Source of the DNA: Sediminibacterium sp. | GTDB lineage: Bacteria > Bacteroidota > Bacteroidia > B-17B0 > Aurantibacillaceae | DNA: 64,000 nucleotides | Assembly: GCA_030054095.1 (NCBI GenBank) | Contig: JASGCO010000019.1 | Coordinates: 1 to 64,000 of the forward strand | Direction of reading: 5' to 3' | Part shown: in pieces, positions 10,194-18,233 of the stretch | How the letters are laid out: each line of letters starts with the position of its first letter | Numbering within the stretch: position 1 is the first letter of the stretch | Program-made: the position numbers and the translations under genes | The notes under the pieces: model-generated | What the model saw: the letters and a program-made list of their open reading frames with translations, nothing else | Told to the model about the DNA's origin: nothing | The model's database searches: none

Positions 10194-10837
10194 TTACTAT
10201 AGGCATAGTGGAAGATAACAAACGGATTGCGGAAGATCTGCAAGACATTCTTTCTATGTTTGATACAGTAAGTGTGCTGTTTGTGGCGGGCAATGGGATA
10301 GAGTTGTTGCGTCTGCTGGAATCGGAACGGCCCATGTTGTTGATTATGGATATTCAGATGCCGGAAATGGATGGAATAGCGGCGGTAAAGGCGGTAAAGG
10401 CAAAGTACCCCGATATTAAAATAATGATGCACACGGTACTGAATAACGATGAGGCGGTTTTAGAAAGCATATTACTTGGTGCCAACGGTTATTTATTAAA
10501 AAATGAAAAGCCACAGAAGTTAATAGATGCTGTTCATGATGTGATGGAAGGTGGTGCTCCCATTACGCCTGGCATAGCGCAGAAACTTTTAAAGTACCTG
10601 AGTGCTTCGCCATTGCTTAACCGTCCTGAAGAGAAACAGGAAAACCCTTTATCGGAACGGGAAATGGAAATTCTGGCACTTATTTCGGAAGGATTATCTT
10701 ATAAGCTGATAGCGGACAAATTGTTTTTAAGTACGAAAACAGTCGGGAAACACATAGAACACATTTACACCAAGTTGCAGGTTAATAATAAGGTAGATGC
10801 GGTGAACGCGTACCGGCGGTTTAGAGACCAAAAATAG
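10190..10837 (+). CDS. LuxR/NarL-family response regulator
   Basis: This 215-residue regulator is coupled to the kinase upstream by ATGA. The receiver domain has E8-D9, the phospho-acceptor D54 in IMDIQMP, and Lys in LLKNEKP. The C-terminal LuxR helix-turn-helix (about 153-210) has LSEREMEILALISEG and the recognition helix region STKTVGKHIEHIYTKL. LuxR-type regulators bind short dyads as dimers. The repeated dyad at 5841-5860 and 7207-7226 is therefore the natural candidate site, which would make the system autoregulated; this is inference. Confidence 0.95.
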   Translation: MITIGIVEDNKRIAEDLQDILSMFDTVSVLFVAGNGIELLRLLESERPMLLIMDIQMPEMDGIAAVKAVKAKYPDIKIMMHTVLNNDEAVLESILLGANGYLLKNEKPQKLIDAVHDVMEGGAPITPGIAQKLLKYLSASPLLNRPEEKQENPLSEREMEILALISEGLSYKLIADKLFLSTKTVGKHIEHIYTKLQVNNKVDAVNAYRRFRDQK

Positions 10838-10859
10838 GTTTGAAGTAGAAAGTAAGCGA

Positions 10860-11588
10860 CTAATCAGAGAAGATAACCCTTATAACCGCTACGTCGTCTG
10901 TAGGAATCAGGCCGTGTTTTTCTTCCAGTGCTTTTATCTTCCGGTTTAAAAATATATTGTCAGGCTGTGGTTCCGAATGAAATACTTCGAGTACCACATC
11001 GGTGTGGGGCAGGGAGCAAGGGCTTTTAAACAGATGTAGTCCATCGGTAGCTATGCCAATGTCTTTACAAACCGGAATGTGTAATGTTTGCCGCAGGCTG
11101 GAATAAAACAGTTCAAACGGTTCTTCTAAATGATACCCTATGTAATCGGGCTGATCATTTTGCTCAAAGGTGGTTACTTTTCCGTTAATGCTTATCACGC
11201 CATCGCCAATGGCTGTAATAACACCTTCTCTTTTTTCCGTATCGGCAACCAGCAATAGCAGCGTAGTCATAAATTCCGTTTTATTGAGTAACAGACTGTT
11301 TTTAATAGTTCTGCAACCGGTATGAAGGTGTTGTAAAACCTGTTTCTGAATGGCGTTAACGGAAGGAGGAATATAGTGGTTATACATACACTTGAATTGT
11401 TCTTCGTTACAGCATTGCCTTAGCAACTTAACGATCAGTGCCGATGCAAAATGACTTTCGGTGGCGTTGGTACAACCATCCATAACGGCAAACAGCCAGG
11501 TTTTTTTATTAAAGGGAGAGGCGAAAAGGGCGTCTTCGCAATTTAGAGTGTGGTAATGGCCCCTGTGTAAAGCGCTGGCATATCTCAT
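10860..11588 (-). CDS. PP2C-like protein serine/threonine phosphatase
   Basis: This 242-residue protein has spaced PP2C-like motifs: NCEDALF near the N-terminus, the metal-binding VMDGC, AIGDGVI, GIATDGLHLF and the C-terminal TDDVAVIRV. PP2C phosphatases remove phosphate from Ser/Thr with two metal ions. The usual DG(M/V)GG is DGCTN here, so the family is recognisable but divergent and activity is not assured. No signal peptide or membrane segment is seen. It is convergent with the response regulator (22-base gap) and stands alone. It could serve a Ser/Thr kinase or anti-sigma system elsewhere. Confidence 0.72.
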   Translation of the reverse strand: MRYASALHRGHYHTLNCEDALFASPFNKKTWLFAVMDGCTNATESHFASALIVKLLRQCCNEEQFKCMYNHYIPPSVNAIQKQVLQHLHTGCRTIKNSLLLNKTEFMTTLLLLVADTEKREGVITAIGDGVISINGKVTTFEQNDQPDYIGYHLEEPFELFYSSLRQTLHIPVCKDIGIATDGLHLFKSPCSLPHTDVVLEVFHSEPQPDNIFLNRKIKALEEKHGLIPTDDVAVIRVIFSD

Positions 11589-11737
11589 CAGGTTTAAGCT
11601 TCAAAAATACGTTTTGAAATCAAAACCGCCAATATGCTGGTACAATAAAATGGTAAAGGGAGCGTTTTACAACTAACTACCCCAAAATTACCGTATTCTT
11701 TTTTCATCCTCGTGCAGTGTACAATTAATGTTAACTG

Positions 11738-13168
11738 ATGAGCGATTTTATGAAGCAGGTATTCATTTTTTTGGGATTGGCAGTGTTTTTACTTTCTGAT
11801 CTTTCGTATTCGTTTATTCAACATTTTAATATGCCACTGGATGGCGATATGGCCGGTGGAATAGTGCCGGAAACAGATGTAAATCGTGTTTTGAGTGATC
11901 CTTTAGGGTTGCAGGTATTAACAGAAAATGCAGTGTATGCTAACCCTAATCGTTTTTTCGCCCATTGGACATTTTTTGTTTATTTTAATAACGTTCCTGT
12001 CTGGCTTCAGCATTGGTTTACTCCTGTAGATAGTGTTTATGTGGCATGCGCGCTTGCTAAAATTGTGGTACAACTTGTTCTATTATTTATTTTAGCACGT
12101 TTTATAAGCGGAACCTGGAAACTGTCGGTAAAGTTTCTGTTAGCGGCTGTTCTGGTAGAACCTCTTTTTCAAACCAACGGGTACCGTTCTTATATGGGAA
12201 TAATAGATCCGTCAGTAACTTATACTTTCTTTTATGCCCTGCCTTGTGCACTGTTGTTGCTGTATTTTAAAGGTTTGTTTGTGTTAATGGATGGCCGGAA
12301 TAGGTATAGTTTTTGGCAACTGGGGGGGATAAGTATTGGATTGGCGGCACTGGCTTTTTTTACAATTTTAAACGGCCCCTTAAATCCGGGAATTATGCTT
12401 GTGAGTAATGTTGTCCTGTTTTACTTTGCTTACTGGTGTAAGGCTTGCCGCGAAGAATGGAAGGTGTTTAATGCCGGAAGATTGTTTGGGGTTAACCGAT
12501 GGGGGCTATTTTTTCTGGTGTTTACCAGTTTACTAAGTCTTTACGCGCTATACATCGGACGGAACAATGCTATTTTTGTGCCGTCTGAGATGATTCCTGT
12601 GTCGGAACGTTATGCCCGATTGCCAGTGGGCCTGTTGCATATACTGACGCAGAAATTAGGGGTTCCTGTTTTGATACTGTCTCTTATTATAAATGCGGTT
12701 TTATTAAAACGTAAAGTTCCGGGAGCTGAAACGGACCGGTTTATGTGGCAACTGAAGGGAATACTGGTATTTGTTCTTTTATACATTGCATTGCTGCCTT
12801 TGGGCGGTTATAAAGCGTATAGATTTAATATTTTGCGTTATGATACGTTTATGCCGGTAACGTTATTGTTGATGTTTGCATACGGGCGTTCGGCCTGGTT
12901 ATTGTTTACGGCTTTCCGCGATCGCATGCGTTATGTCTATACTGGTTTTTGTGTTCTGCTGATTTTTATTTATACCCTTGCCGATGAGCCGGAGTTTGGT
13001 AAAAACAGGCGGGAAAGAAATGCTTTATCTGTAATGGCTGTTTCGCCAGATAAAACCGATGTGTTAATGCAAAGTGGAGAGGTATTGTTGTGGCATGGCA
13101 GTGTTGGTAATGGTAATCCGAAACTTACTAGGCGGTTACTTGAAAAGTGGCATATATTACCTTATTAG
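11738..13168 (+). CDS. Polytopic membrane protein of unknown function
   Basis: This 476-residue integral membrane protein has roughly ten predicted membrane segments. The first helix (about 7-24) is followed by a long probably periplasmic loop with acidic residues (MPLDGDMAGG), and the C-terminal 60 residues are soluble. This layout recalls GT-C glycosyltransferases, which have an acidic loop after the first helix. I see no diagnostic motif, so the function is left open. It is monocistronic by spacing, with no close neighbour on the same strand. Confidence 0.75.
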   Translation: MSDFMKQVFIFLGLAVFLLSDLSYSFIQHFNMPLDGDMAGGIVPETDVNRVLSDPLGLQVLTENAVYANPNRFFAHWTFFVYFNNVPVWLQHWFTPVDSVYVACALAKIVVQLVLLFILARFISGTWKLSVKFLLAAVLVEPLFQTNGYRSYMGIIDPSVTYTFFYALPCALLLLYFKGLFVLMDGRNRYSFWQLGGISIGLAALAFFTILNGPLNPGIMLVSNVVLFYFAYWCKACREEWKVFNAGRLFGVNRWGLFFLVFTSLLSLYALYIGRNNAIFVPSEMIPVSERYARLPVGLLHILTQKLGVPVLILSLIINAVLLKRKVPGAETDRFMWQLKGILVFVLLYIALLPLGGYKAYRFNILRYDTFMPVTLLLMFAYGRSAWLLFTAFRDRMRYVYTGFCVLLIFIYTLADEPEFGKNRRERNALSVMAVSPDKTDVLMQSGEVLLWHGSVGNGNPKLTRRLLEKWHILPY

Positions 13169-13239
13169 TTAGGTTTTTTTACAACGGATTGGTTTCCTGT
13201 TTTTTTTAGATACACTCTTCATTTTTCTTCTGTCCCTTC

Positions 13240-13423
13240 CGCATAGGGATTGAAGCGGCAGCCCTGCGCAGTCCTTTGCGAGCAGTTGCACAGTGGTGGT
13301 GGCGACCAACGGAAGCCCCCGCACGCTGATGCAATGCCGCAAAGGGTAAGCAGGCTAAAGCGGAAAGCCCGGCCACGGTGGGCGGGTAAACCCTTTTCCA
13401 AAGTTCTGAAACTTTGGAAAAGG
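13240..13423 (-). repeat. GC-rich intergenic repeat, copy 1 (inverted relative to copy 2)
   Basis: About 184 bases, far richer in GC than the surroundings, match 63251-63433 in reverse complement. The ends are best conserved: the CGCATAGGGATTGAAGCGGC end is at 13240-13259, and the GCTAAAGCGGAAAGCCCGGCC block is near 13353-13373. The other end is a hairpin of two 14-bp arms (13392-13405 and 13410-13423) around CTGA. The middle varies in sequence. It lies in the 462-base gap between the membrane-protein gene and accA. No open frame here looks coding. It behaves like a dispersed, possibly transcribed or mobile non-coding family; the function is unknown. Confidence 0.8.
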
Positions 13424-13630
13424 TGAGGGCTGGTTAGTGGATGCGCCCGAAAAGAGTCAATGGGTTATAGAATGCCATGATGGGCGTCTTTGTTTAATAT
13501 TTTGATTTTCAGTAGGTTGTTGTTTTTGTGAGTCGGGGTGAACAAGGTATAAACACGTTGAAGAAACGGCCAAATGGGCAAATTTTTTCTTTTTTTTTAT
13601 TTTGCTACATTTGCAGCCTAACTAATTGGA

Positions 13631-14593
13631 ATGACGTATTTAGATTTTGAGAAGCCCATTCAGGATTTGGAAGGTGAATTGGTCAAGCTAAAGGAGGTTT
13701 CTTCTAAAAGCAAGGTTGATTTAGCCGATAAAATCAAGGAACTGGAGCAGCATATTGCAGATAAAACCAAAGAACTTTACGAGAACCTGAGTGCCTGGCA
13801 ACGGGTACAGGTTAGTCGTCATCCGGAGCGCCCTTATACATTGGCCTATATTGACCATGTTTCTAATAAAACCTTTATAGAGTTGCATGGCGACCGCACG
13901 GTGGCCGATGATAAGGCTATGGTAGGCGGATTTGGGGAATTGGATGGTCAAACTGTAATGTTTATAGGGCAACAGAAAGGGATTAATACCAAGATGCGTC
14001 AGATCAGACGTTTCGGGATGGCTAATCCGGAAGGTTACCGTAAGGCTTTGCGCTTAATGAAACTGGCCGAAAAATTCAATAAACCTATTATTACATTTAT
14101 TGATACACCGGGTGCTTATCCAGGATTGGAAGCTGAGGAACGGGGGCAGGGAGAGGCCATTGCCCGCAATCTGCTCGAAATGGCACAGTTAAAGGTACCT
14201 GTTATCTGTATTATTATAGGTGAAGGCGCCAGTGGCGGCGCTTTGGGAATTGGTATCGGCGATCGTGTGCTGATGCTTGAAAACTCATGGTACTCTGTTA
14301 TTTCTCCCGAAAATTGTTCCACTATTTTGTGGCGTACCTGGGCTCAGAAAGAAAAAGCGGCGGAAGCGCTTAAGTTAACGGCTGCCGATATGAGTAAAAA
14401 CGGCCTGGTGGATGGCGTTATTCCAGAACCCTTAGGTGGAGCGCACCGTAATCACACTGAGATATTTGAAACGGTAAAACAGGTGATTAAGAAGCATCTT
14501 GCCGAATTAGGAAAAATTAGCCCTCAGGAACGGATTAACCAACGGATTGAGAAGTTTTCCGCTATGGGAGTGGTTCATGATATGGATGCGTAA
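13631..14593 (+). CDS. accA: Acetyl-CoA carboxylase carboxyltransferase, alpha subunit
   Basis: This 320-residue protein is full length for AccA. With AccD it forms the carboxyltransferase that moves CO2 from carboxybiotin to acetyl-CoA, the first step of fatty-acid synthesis in the cytoplasm. The N-terminal helical part ([14 protein letters not shown]) is followed by the crotonase-like core with [10 protein letters not shown] and the glycine-rich [15 protein letters not shown] that forms the oxyanion holes. A Bacteroidota -7 box, TACATTTG at 13606-13613, lies 17 bases before the ATG, though without a clear -33 element. efp follows after 36 bases and is probably cotranscribed. Confidence 0.97.
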   Translation: MTYLDFEKPIQDLEGELVKLKEVSSKSKVDLADKIKELEQHIADKTKELYENLSAWQRVQVSRHPERPYTLAYIDHVSNKTFIELHGDRTVADDKAMVGGFGELDGQTVMFIGQQKGINTKMRQIRRFGMANPEGYRKALRLMKLAEKFNKPIITFIDTPGAYPGLEAEERGQGEAIARNLLEMAQLKVPVICIIIGEGASGGALGIGIGDRVLMLENSWYSVISPENCSTILWRTWAQKEKAAEALKLTAADMSKNGLVDGVIPEPLGGAHRNHTEIFETVKQVIKKHLAELGKISPQERINQRIEKFSAMGVVHDMDA

Positions 14594-14629
14594 TTTAAAC
14601 AGATTAATTAATACAAAAAACAAATAGAC

Positions 14630-15196
14630 ATGGCAGACACAGGTGATATTGGCATTGGATCGGTGATACGTTTTAATGGCGAATTGATGCAGATTATGGA
14701 GTACCAACACCGTACTCCGGGTAACTTACGCGCGTTTTATCAGGCAAAAATGCGTAATCTTAAAACCGGTAAACAACTTGAAAACCGTTTTCGTTCAGGC
14801 GAATCGGTTGAGATTGTTCGTGTGGAATACAGAATGATGCAATATATTTACCCTGAAGGTGAATTTGCGGTGGTAATGGATCCAGAAAACTTTGAACAAA
14901 CGCATGTGCCCATGTTATTGTTTGGCGACAGTGCCCGTTTTTTAAAGGAGGGAATGGATGTAAAAGTAAGTTTTGAAGAAGGTGAAAATGTTATTTTAGC
15001 CGAAGCGCCTACTTTTGTAGAATGTCAGATTACTTACACAGAGCCAGGGGTAAAAGGCGATACGGCAACCAATACACTTAAACCGGCTACATTAGATACC
15101 GGAACCGAAGTAAATGTGCCGTTGTTTGTAAACGAAGGCGACTGGGTAAAAGTAGATACCCGTACGGGCGCTTATGTAGAGCGTGTAAAAAAATAA
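14630..15196 (+). CDS. efp: Translation elongation factor P
   Basis: This 188-residue protein is the usual length and has three beta-barrel domains: KOW-like N-terminal domain, OB domain 2 and the C-terminal OB domain (NVPLFVNEGDWVKVDTRTGAYVERV). EF-P relieves ribosome stalling at polyproline stretches. The tip of the loop that reaches the peptidyl-transferase centre reads HRTPGNLRAF. It has Asn (N32) where E. coli has the modified Lys and Pseudomonas has Arg, so the classical EpmA lysylation or rhamnosylation cannot apply at this position. A terminator-like hairpin follows 18 bases after the stop. Confidence 0.97.
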   Translation: MADTGDIGIGSVIRFNGELMQIMEYQHRTPGNLRAFYQAKMRNLKTGKQLENRFRSGESVEIVRVEYRMMQYIYPEGEFAVVMDPENFEQTHVPMLLFGDSARFLKEGMDVKVSFEEGENVILAEAPTFVECQITYTEPGVKGDTATNTLKPATLDTGTEVNVPLFVNEGDWVKVDTRTGAYVERVKK

Positions 15197-15213
15197 TTGT
15201 TGTTTTATAAGCG

Positions 15214-15248
15214 AAAGCCACTTGTCCGGAACCGGATAAGTGGCTTTT
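15214..15248 (+). terminator. Rho-independent terminator after efp
   Basis: AAAGCCACTTGTCCGG pairs with CCGGATAAGTGGCTTT with one wobble and a two-base loop, followed by a T-run. It ends the accA-efp unit and shows that the downstream fur start must lie after it. Confidence 0.85.
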
Positions 15249-15286
15249 TCTTTGTAATTCGTAAAACACTGCGTAACTTAGTTCCA

Positions 15287-15754
15287 ATGTCGGAAGAAAC
15301 GAAAGAAGCGGTTAATCAGATATTAACCGAATATTTGGAAAAGCATAAGCACCGGAAAACTTCGGAGCGTTTTGCTATTTTAAATGAAATTTATTCGCAC
15401 GAGGGGCATTTCGATATTGAGAACCTTTACCTGATGATGAAGAATAAACGGTACAGGGTTAGCCGGGCCACGCTTTACAACAATATCGAAATACTACTGG
15501 ATGCGGGATTGGTGATAAAACACCAGTTTGGTAAAAACCTTGCCCAGTTCGAAAAAGCGTATAAGTACAAACAGCACGATCATTTGATATGTAACGATTG
15601 CGAGAAGGTTTTTGAATTTTGCGATCCGCGTATCATGCAAATCCAGAAAATGACTGAAGATTTGCTTAAATTTGATGTTACACATCATTCTCTTAATTTT
15701 TTCGGGCGGTGTAAAGCCCTTAAGGAAAACGGAAAATGTGAACACAAAAAATAA
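15287..15754 (+). CDS. Fur-family transcriptional regulator
   Basis: This 155-residue Fur-family repressor is probably metal-responsive. The N-terminal winged helix (KTSERFAILNEIY ... YRVSRATLYNNIEILLDAG) precedes the dimerisation domain. The zinc-binding CNDC pair is in HDHLICNDCEKVFEF, and there are more Cys/His near the C-terminus (GRCKALKENGKCEH). I chose the ATG at 15287; an upstream in-frame TTG at 15197 would put the efp terminator inside the coding region. Which metal or signal it reads (Fe, Zn, peroxide) cannot be decided. A STAS-domain gene follows after 12 bases. Confidence 0.93.
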   Translation: MSEETKEAVNQILTEYLEKHKHRKTSERFAILNEIYSHEGHFDIENLYLMMKNKRYRVSRATLYNNIEILLDAGLVIKHQFGKNLAQFEKAYKYKQHDHLICNDCEKVFEFCDPRIMQIQKMTEDLLKFDVTHHSLNFFGRCKALKENGKCEHKK

Positions 15755-15766
15755 CTTTTCTATATT

Positions 15767-16114
15767 ATGGTATTTGAATTTAATATACAAAAACAGTCGG
15801 GTTACGCCTCCATTCATTTAAGCGGGGAGTTAATCGAGAAGGGACAGGCGACCGATCTTTTGCAACAATGCGGTCAACTGATAACAGAGGAATGCAATAA
15901 ATGGATGCTGGATTTATCTGGGTTAAAATACATGAACAGCAGTGGTTTAAATACACTGATCACACTTTTATCAAAGGCCCGTACTGCTGGTGGGGAAGCC
16001 GTTTTATACGGAATGAATAAAAAAGTAAATGATTTAATTATTATTACCAAACTGAATACACTTTTTAAAGTAGCGTCCAGTCAGGAAGAGGCTGTTAAAA
16101 TGCTGGATATATAG
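15767..16114 (+). CDS. STAS-domain protein (anti-sigma factor antagonist-like)
   Basis: This 115-residue protein consists of one STAS domain, the fold of SpoIIAA/RsbV. The helix start KYMNSSGLNTLI carries the Ser pair S58-S59, where the regulatory phospho-serine normally lies. In Bacillus-type partner switching, the unphosphorylated form captures an anti-sigma kinase. No anti-sigma kinase or sigma factor is adjacent. It lies 12 bases after the Fur-family gene and is likely in its operon. In Bacteroidota its role is not established. Confidence 0.88.
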   Translation: MVFEFNIQKQSGYASIHLSGELIEKGQATDLLQQCGQLITEECNKWMLDLSGLKYMNSSGLNTLITLLSKARTAGGEAVLYGMNKKVNDLIIITKLNTLFKVASSQEEAVKMLDI

Positions 16115-16200
16115 CACATCTGCTTAAAGAATAATTGAGGTGGTTAAGATGGCTAGTTTCTAACAGAATACTTTAATTATTAAAAAACCCTTACTTTAAG

Positions 16201-16231
16201 TTGTATGAAAGTCAATATTTGTGTAAACTTG
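16201..16231 (+). promoter_or_regulatory. Bacteroidota-type promoter for the 16249 gene
   Basis: TTG at 16201-16203 is followed after 20 bases by TAAACTTG at 16224-16231, close to the phylum consensus TTG-N19-21-TAnnTTTG. It precedes the ATG at 16249 by 17 bases, which argues against a TTG start at 16201. Confidence 0.6.
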
Positions 16232-16248
16232 CAGAAATTTTTACGAAA

Positions 16249-16596
16249 ATGGCAGAAATTCATGTTTTAGGCATACGATATATCGAAATTAACGCTCAGG
16301 ATGATTTAGAGTTTAAATATAAACCCGATGTTCCGAAGCTAAAGTTAGTGGGTACCCTCTTGAATCCTGAAAGTGAAGAGGAAGAGGAGGGGCTACTGTT
16401 TTTAACCCAAAAACAACTTAACCAATTGTTACTTAACAAGGATGTGGAGTTAAAATTGCAGGATGAACGCTGGACACCGGTGAAGCCGTTATCGAAAGAG
16501 CAAACAAAGAAAGTAGGGCTGGTTACCGTTGAATGTGAATTTATGGGGCGTGCCGGAGATATTAAATGTTACGAAGCTACTAAGGTTTCAGAGTAA
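16249..16596 (+). CDS. Small cytoplasmic protein of unknown function
   Basis: This 115-residue soluble protein has no signal peptide or membrane segment. It has a short acidic stretch (ESEEEEEG, about residues 43-50) in the middle, between beta-rich halves. I do not recognise the family. I chose ATG 16249 over the in-frame TTG 16201 because the latter coincides with the -33 promoter element. It is a single-gene unit, framed by its own promoter and the terminator at 16619. Confidence 0.7.
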   Translation: MAEIHVLGIRYIEINAQDDLEFKYKPDVPKLKLVGTLLNPESEEEEEGLLFLTQKQLNQLLLNKDVELKLQDERWTPVKPLSKEQTKKVGLVTVECEFMGRAGDIKCYEATKVSE

Positions 16597-16618
16597 ATAA
16601 GATAGTATTTAACAAGTA

Positions 16619-16652
16619 AAAAAACCTGTTCATTTTACGAACAGGTTTTTTT
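16619..16652 (+). terminator. Rho-independent terminator
   Basis: AAAAACCTGTTC and GAACAGGTTTTT form a perfect 12-bp stem with a seven-base loop and a trailing T-run. Confidence 0.88.
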
Positions 16653-16790
16653 ATTTGTTTTTTATTTGAAGATAAACGGATATAAGTTAGCAGATAGATT
16701 AAATTGTAAGCACCTTTCTTACTCTTTTATACATCAGGAAAAGCAAATCATATTTTCATGGCATTTGTCAGATAATCTTTACCTTTGCGC

Positions 16791-17189
16791 ATGACTTTTT
16801 GGAAACGTTTACAGTTCTATGGAATAGGGTTTGGGATGGGCCTGATTATTGTTTTTGCTATGTTGGGAAACCGTAGTTGTGTATCTCCCAACGAGATGAA
16901 AATGCAGGAACTGGTGTATCAGGATTTTGAACTGAGTGAACAAGCTACCTGTAAGTTAAAGTGTTTGCGAAAAAATGTGGAACTTCTTAAAATTCAGTTG
17001 CGGCATTTCGAGATTAATTACGACTTAAGTGATTCCCGAAAAGAACCGTGCGGCGTGTATTTTATTAAACCCAAAAACGAATTTGCGGATCAGTATCCGT
17101 TTACATTTGTTATTAACGATTGCGATACCATTTCTAAAATTTACGATTTTACGTTTACCACACCCCAAACCTGTACATGTCAGCCTTAA
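16791..17189 (+). CDS. Membrane-anchored protein of unknown function
   Basis: This 132-residue protein has an N-terminal membrane helix (about 9-27, FYGIGFGMGLIIVFAML). A probably periplasmic domain with seven cysteines follows (NRSC, ATCKLKC, EPCG, NDC, and CTC near the end), compatible with disulfides. I do not recognise the family. The ATG at 16791 is preferred over a TTG at 16785 because TACCTTTG (16780-16787), a -7-like box, overlaps the TTG. The 3' end overlaps tadA by 13 bases, so the two are likely cotranscribed. Confidence 0.75.
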   Translation: MTFWKRLQFYGIGFGMGLIIVFAMLGNRSCVSPNEMKMQELVYQDFELSEQATCKLKCLRKNVELLKIQLRHFEINYDLSDSRKEPCGVYFIKPKNEFADQYPFTFVINDCDTISKIYDFTFTTPQTCTCQP

Positions 17190-17629
17190 ACCTTTACACC
17201 GACGAATGGTTTATGCGGGAGGCGCTAAAAGAAGCGCAAAAAGCATTTGATCGCGACGAGGTGCCGGTAGGCGCCATTGTAGTGGCAAATAACAGGGTTA
17301 TAGCCAGAGGACATAACCTTACCGAAACACTGAACGACGTTACCGCGCATGCCGAAATGCAAACCATAACGGCAGCGGCTAACGCCTTGGGAGGAAAGTA
17401 TCTTACAGACTGTAGCATGTATGTTACCCTCGAACCCTGCCTTATGTGTGCCGGTGCTTTGGGCTGGAGCCAAATAGGGAAACTGGTAATAGGGGCCAGA
17501 GATGAAAAGCGTGGTTTTTTAAGTAGCCTCCCTAAAGCCCTGCATCCTAAAACGGAAGTTGTAAGTGATGTTATGGCCGAAGAGTGCGCCTTGCTTATTC
17601 GTGAATTTTTCAGGAAAAAGAGGGCTTAA
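17177..17629 (+). CDS. tadA: Nucleoside deaminase, probable tRNA adenosine(34) deaminase
   Basis: This 150-residue zinc-dependent cytidine-deaminase-fold enzyme has HAE (H58, E60) and PCLMC (C88, C91), the zinc ligands and proton shuttle. The whole protein aligns with TadA (EVPVGAIVV, MYVTLEPCLMCAGAL, KRGFLSS). TadA converts A34 to inosine in tRNA-Arg(ACG). A guanine deaminase is the main alternative, but the residues after the second Cys fit TadA better. The gene starts within the previous one (13-base overlap). Confidence 0.9.
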   Translation: MSALNLYTDEWFMREALKEAQKAFDRDEVPVGAIVVANNRVIARGHNLTETLNDVTAHAEMQTITAAANALGGKYLTDCSMYVTLEPCLMCAGALGWSQIGKLVIGARDEKRGFLSSLPKALHPKTEVVSDVMAEECALLIREFFRKKRA

Positions 17630-17723
17630 CTCACTATTTGCCTTGTTTTACTAGCTAATATAAAAGTAATAGCTTTTACTGGCATAATTTTTGTTACTTT
17701 TAAAGTATATAAATTCACATTTT

Positions 17724-18134
17724 ATGAAAACAGTATTACGTTTTTTTGCTATTTGTTTACTGAGTGTAAGTATTGCTACGCCGGCTTACAGTCATTCCAT
17801 GCGTTTTTCTTTAAAGGAGACTCCGGCTAAAACAATTTGTATTAAACATCCGGATGCAAATAAGCCGGCATTTTTTTCCACGGTTACCGTTTTGCATTTT
17901 GAAGTGTATAAGCCCGATACGAAAGCCGATATTGTAAATATCGTAGATAAACTCAGTAAAGATCCACATGTACAATCATGCAATGTGGGAAAGCAAACCG
18001 GTGATTATTATGCTATTCATCTGATTCTTACCAAACCCGCAGATAAAGCCTGGTTTGTGTCAACATTTAAGAGTTTGGGTTTAAATACCATTAAACTGAA
18101 CAACGCAGAAGTAACTGATGTTGAAAAACTTTAA
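17724..18134 (+). CDS. Small secreted protein, possible ferredoxin-like (HMA-like) fold
   Basis: This 136-residue protein has a signal peptide (MKTVLRFFAICLLSVSIATPAYS). The mature part has an alternation of strands and helices, with VLHFEVYKPDTKADIVNIVD near the start. It resembles the beta-alpha-beta-beta-alpha-beta pattern of metal-associated domains but lacks their CxxC, so metal binding is not supported. The ATG at 17724 is chosen over a TTG at 17691 because it starts a clean signal peptide. Its last bases lie in a 15-bp tandem repeat (18126-18140 and 18144-18158) that continues past the stop. Confidence 0.75.
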   Translation: MKTVLRFFAICLLSVSIATPAYSHSMRFSLKETPAKTICIKHPDANKPAFFSTVTVLHFEVYKPDTKADIVNIVDKLSKDPHVQSCNVGKQTGDYYAIHLILTKPADKAWFVSTFKSLGLNTIKLNNAEVTDVEKL

Positions 18135-18173
18135 ATCAGTACAAAACTTTAAATCAGTGAAAGTTCATAGATT

Positions 18174-18205
18174 AAAAAAGGAGGCAGATAAAGCCTCCTT
18201 TTTTT
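18174..18205. terminator. Bidirectional terminator between convergent genes
   Basis: AAAAAAGGAGGC and GCCTCCTTTTTT pair perfectly over 12 bp with a seven-base loop. A/T runs on both sides let it serve both the gene ending at 18134 and the one ending at 18234. Confidence 0.92.
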
Positions 18206-18233
18206 GTATTAAAGAAATCCCGAAGATACAGGT

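Noticed and set aside
13219..13401. 60-codon minus-strand open frame
   Set aside because: It lies in the GC-rich repeat; the frame is not kept in the other copy, so it is not coding.
15197..15286. Upstream TTG extension of the Fur-family gene
   Set aside because: It would cover the efp terminator and adds no conserved residues.
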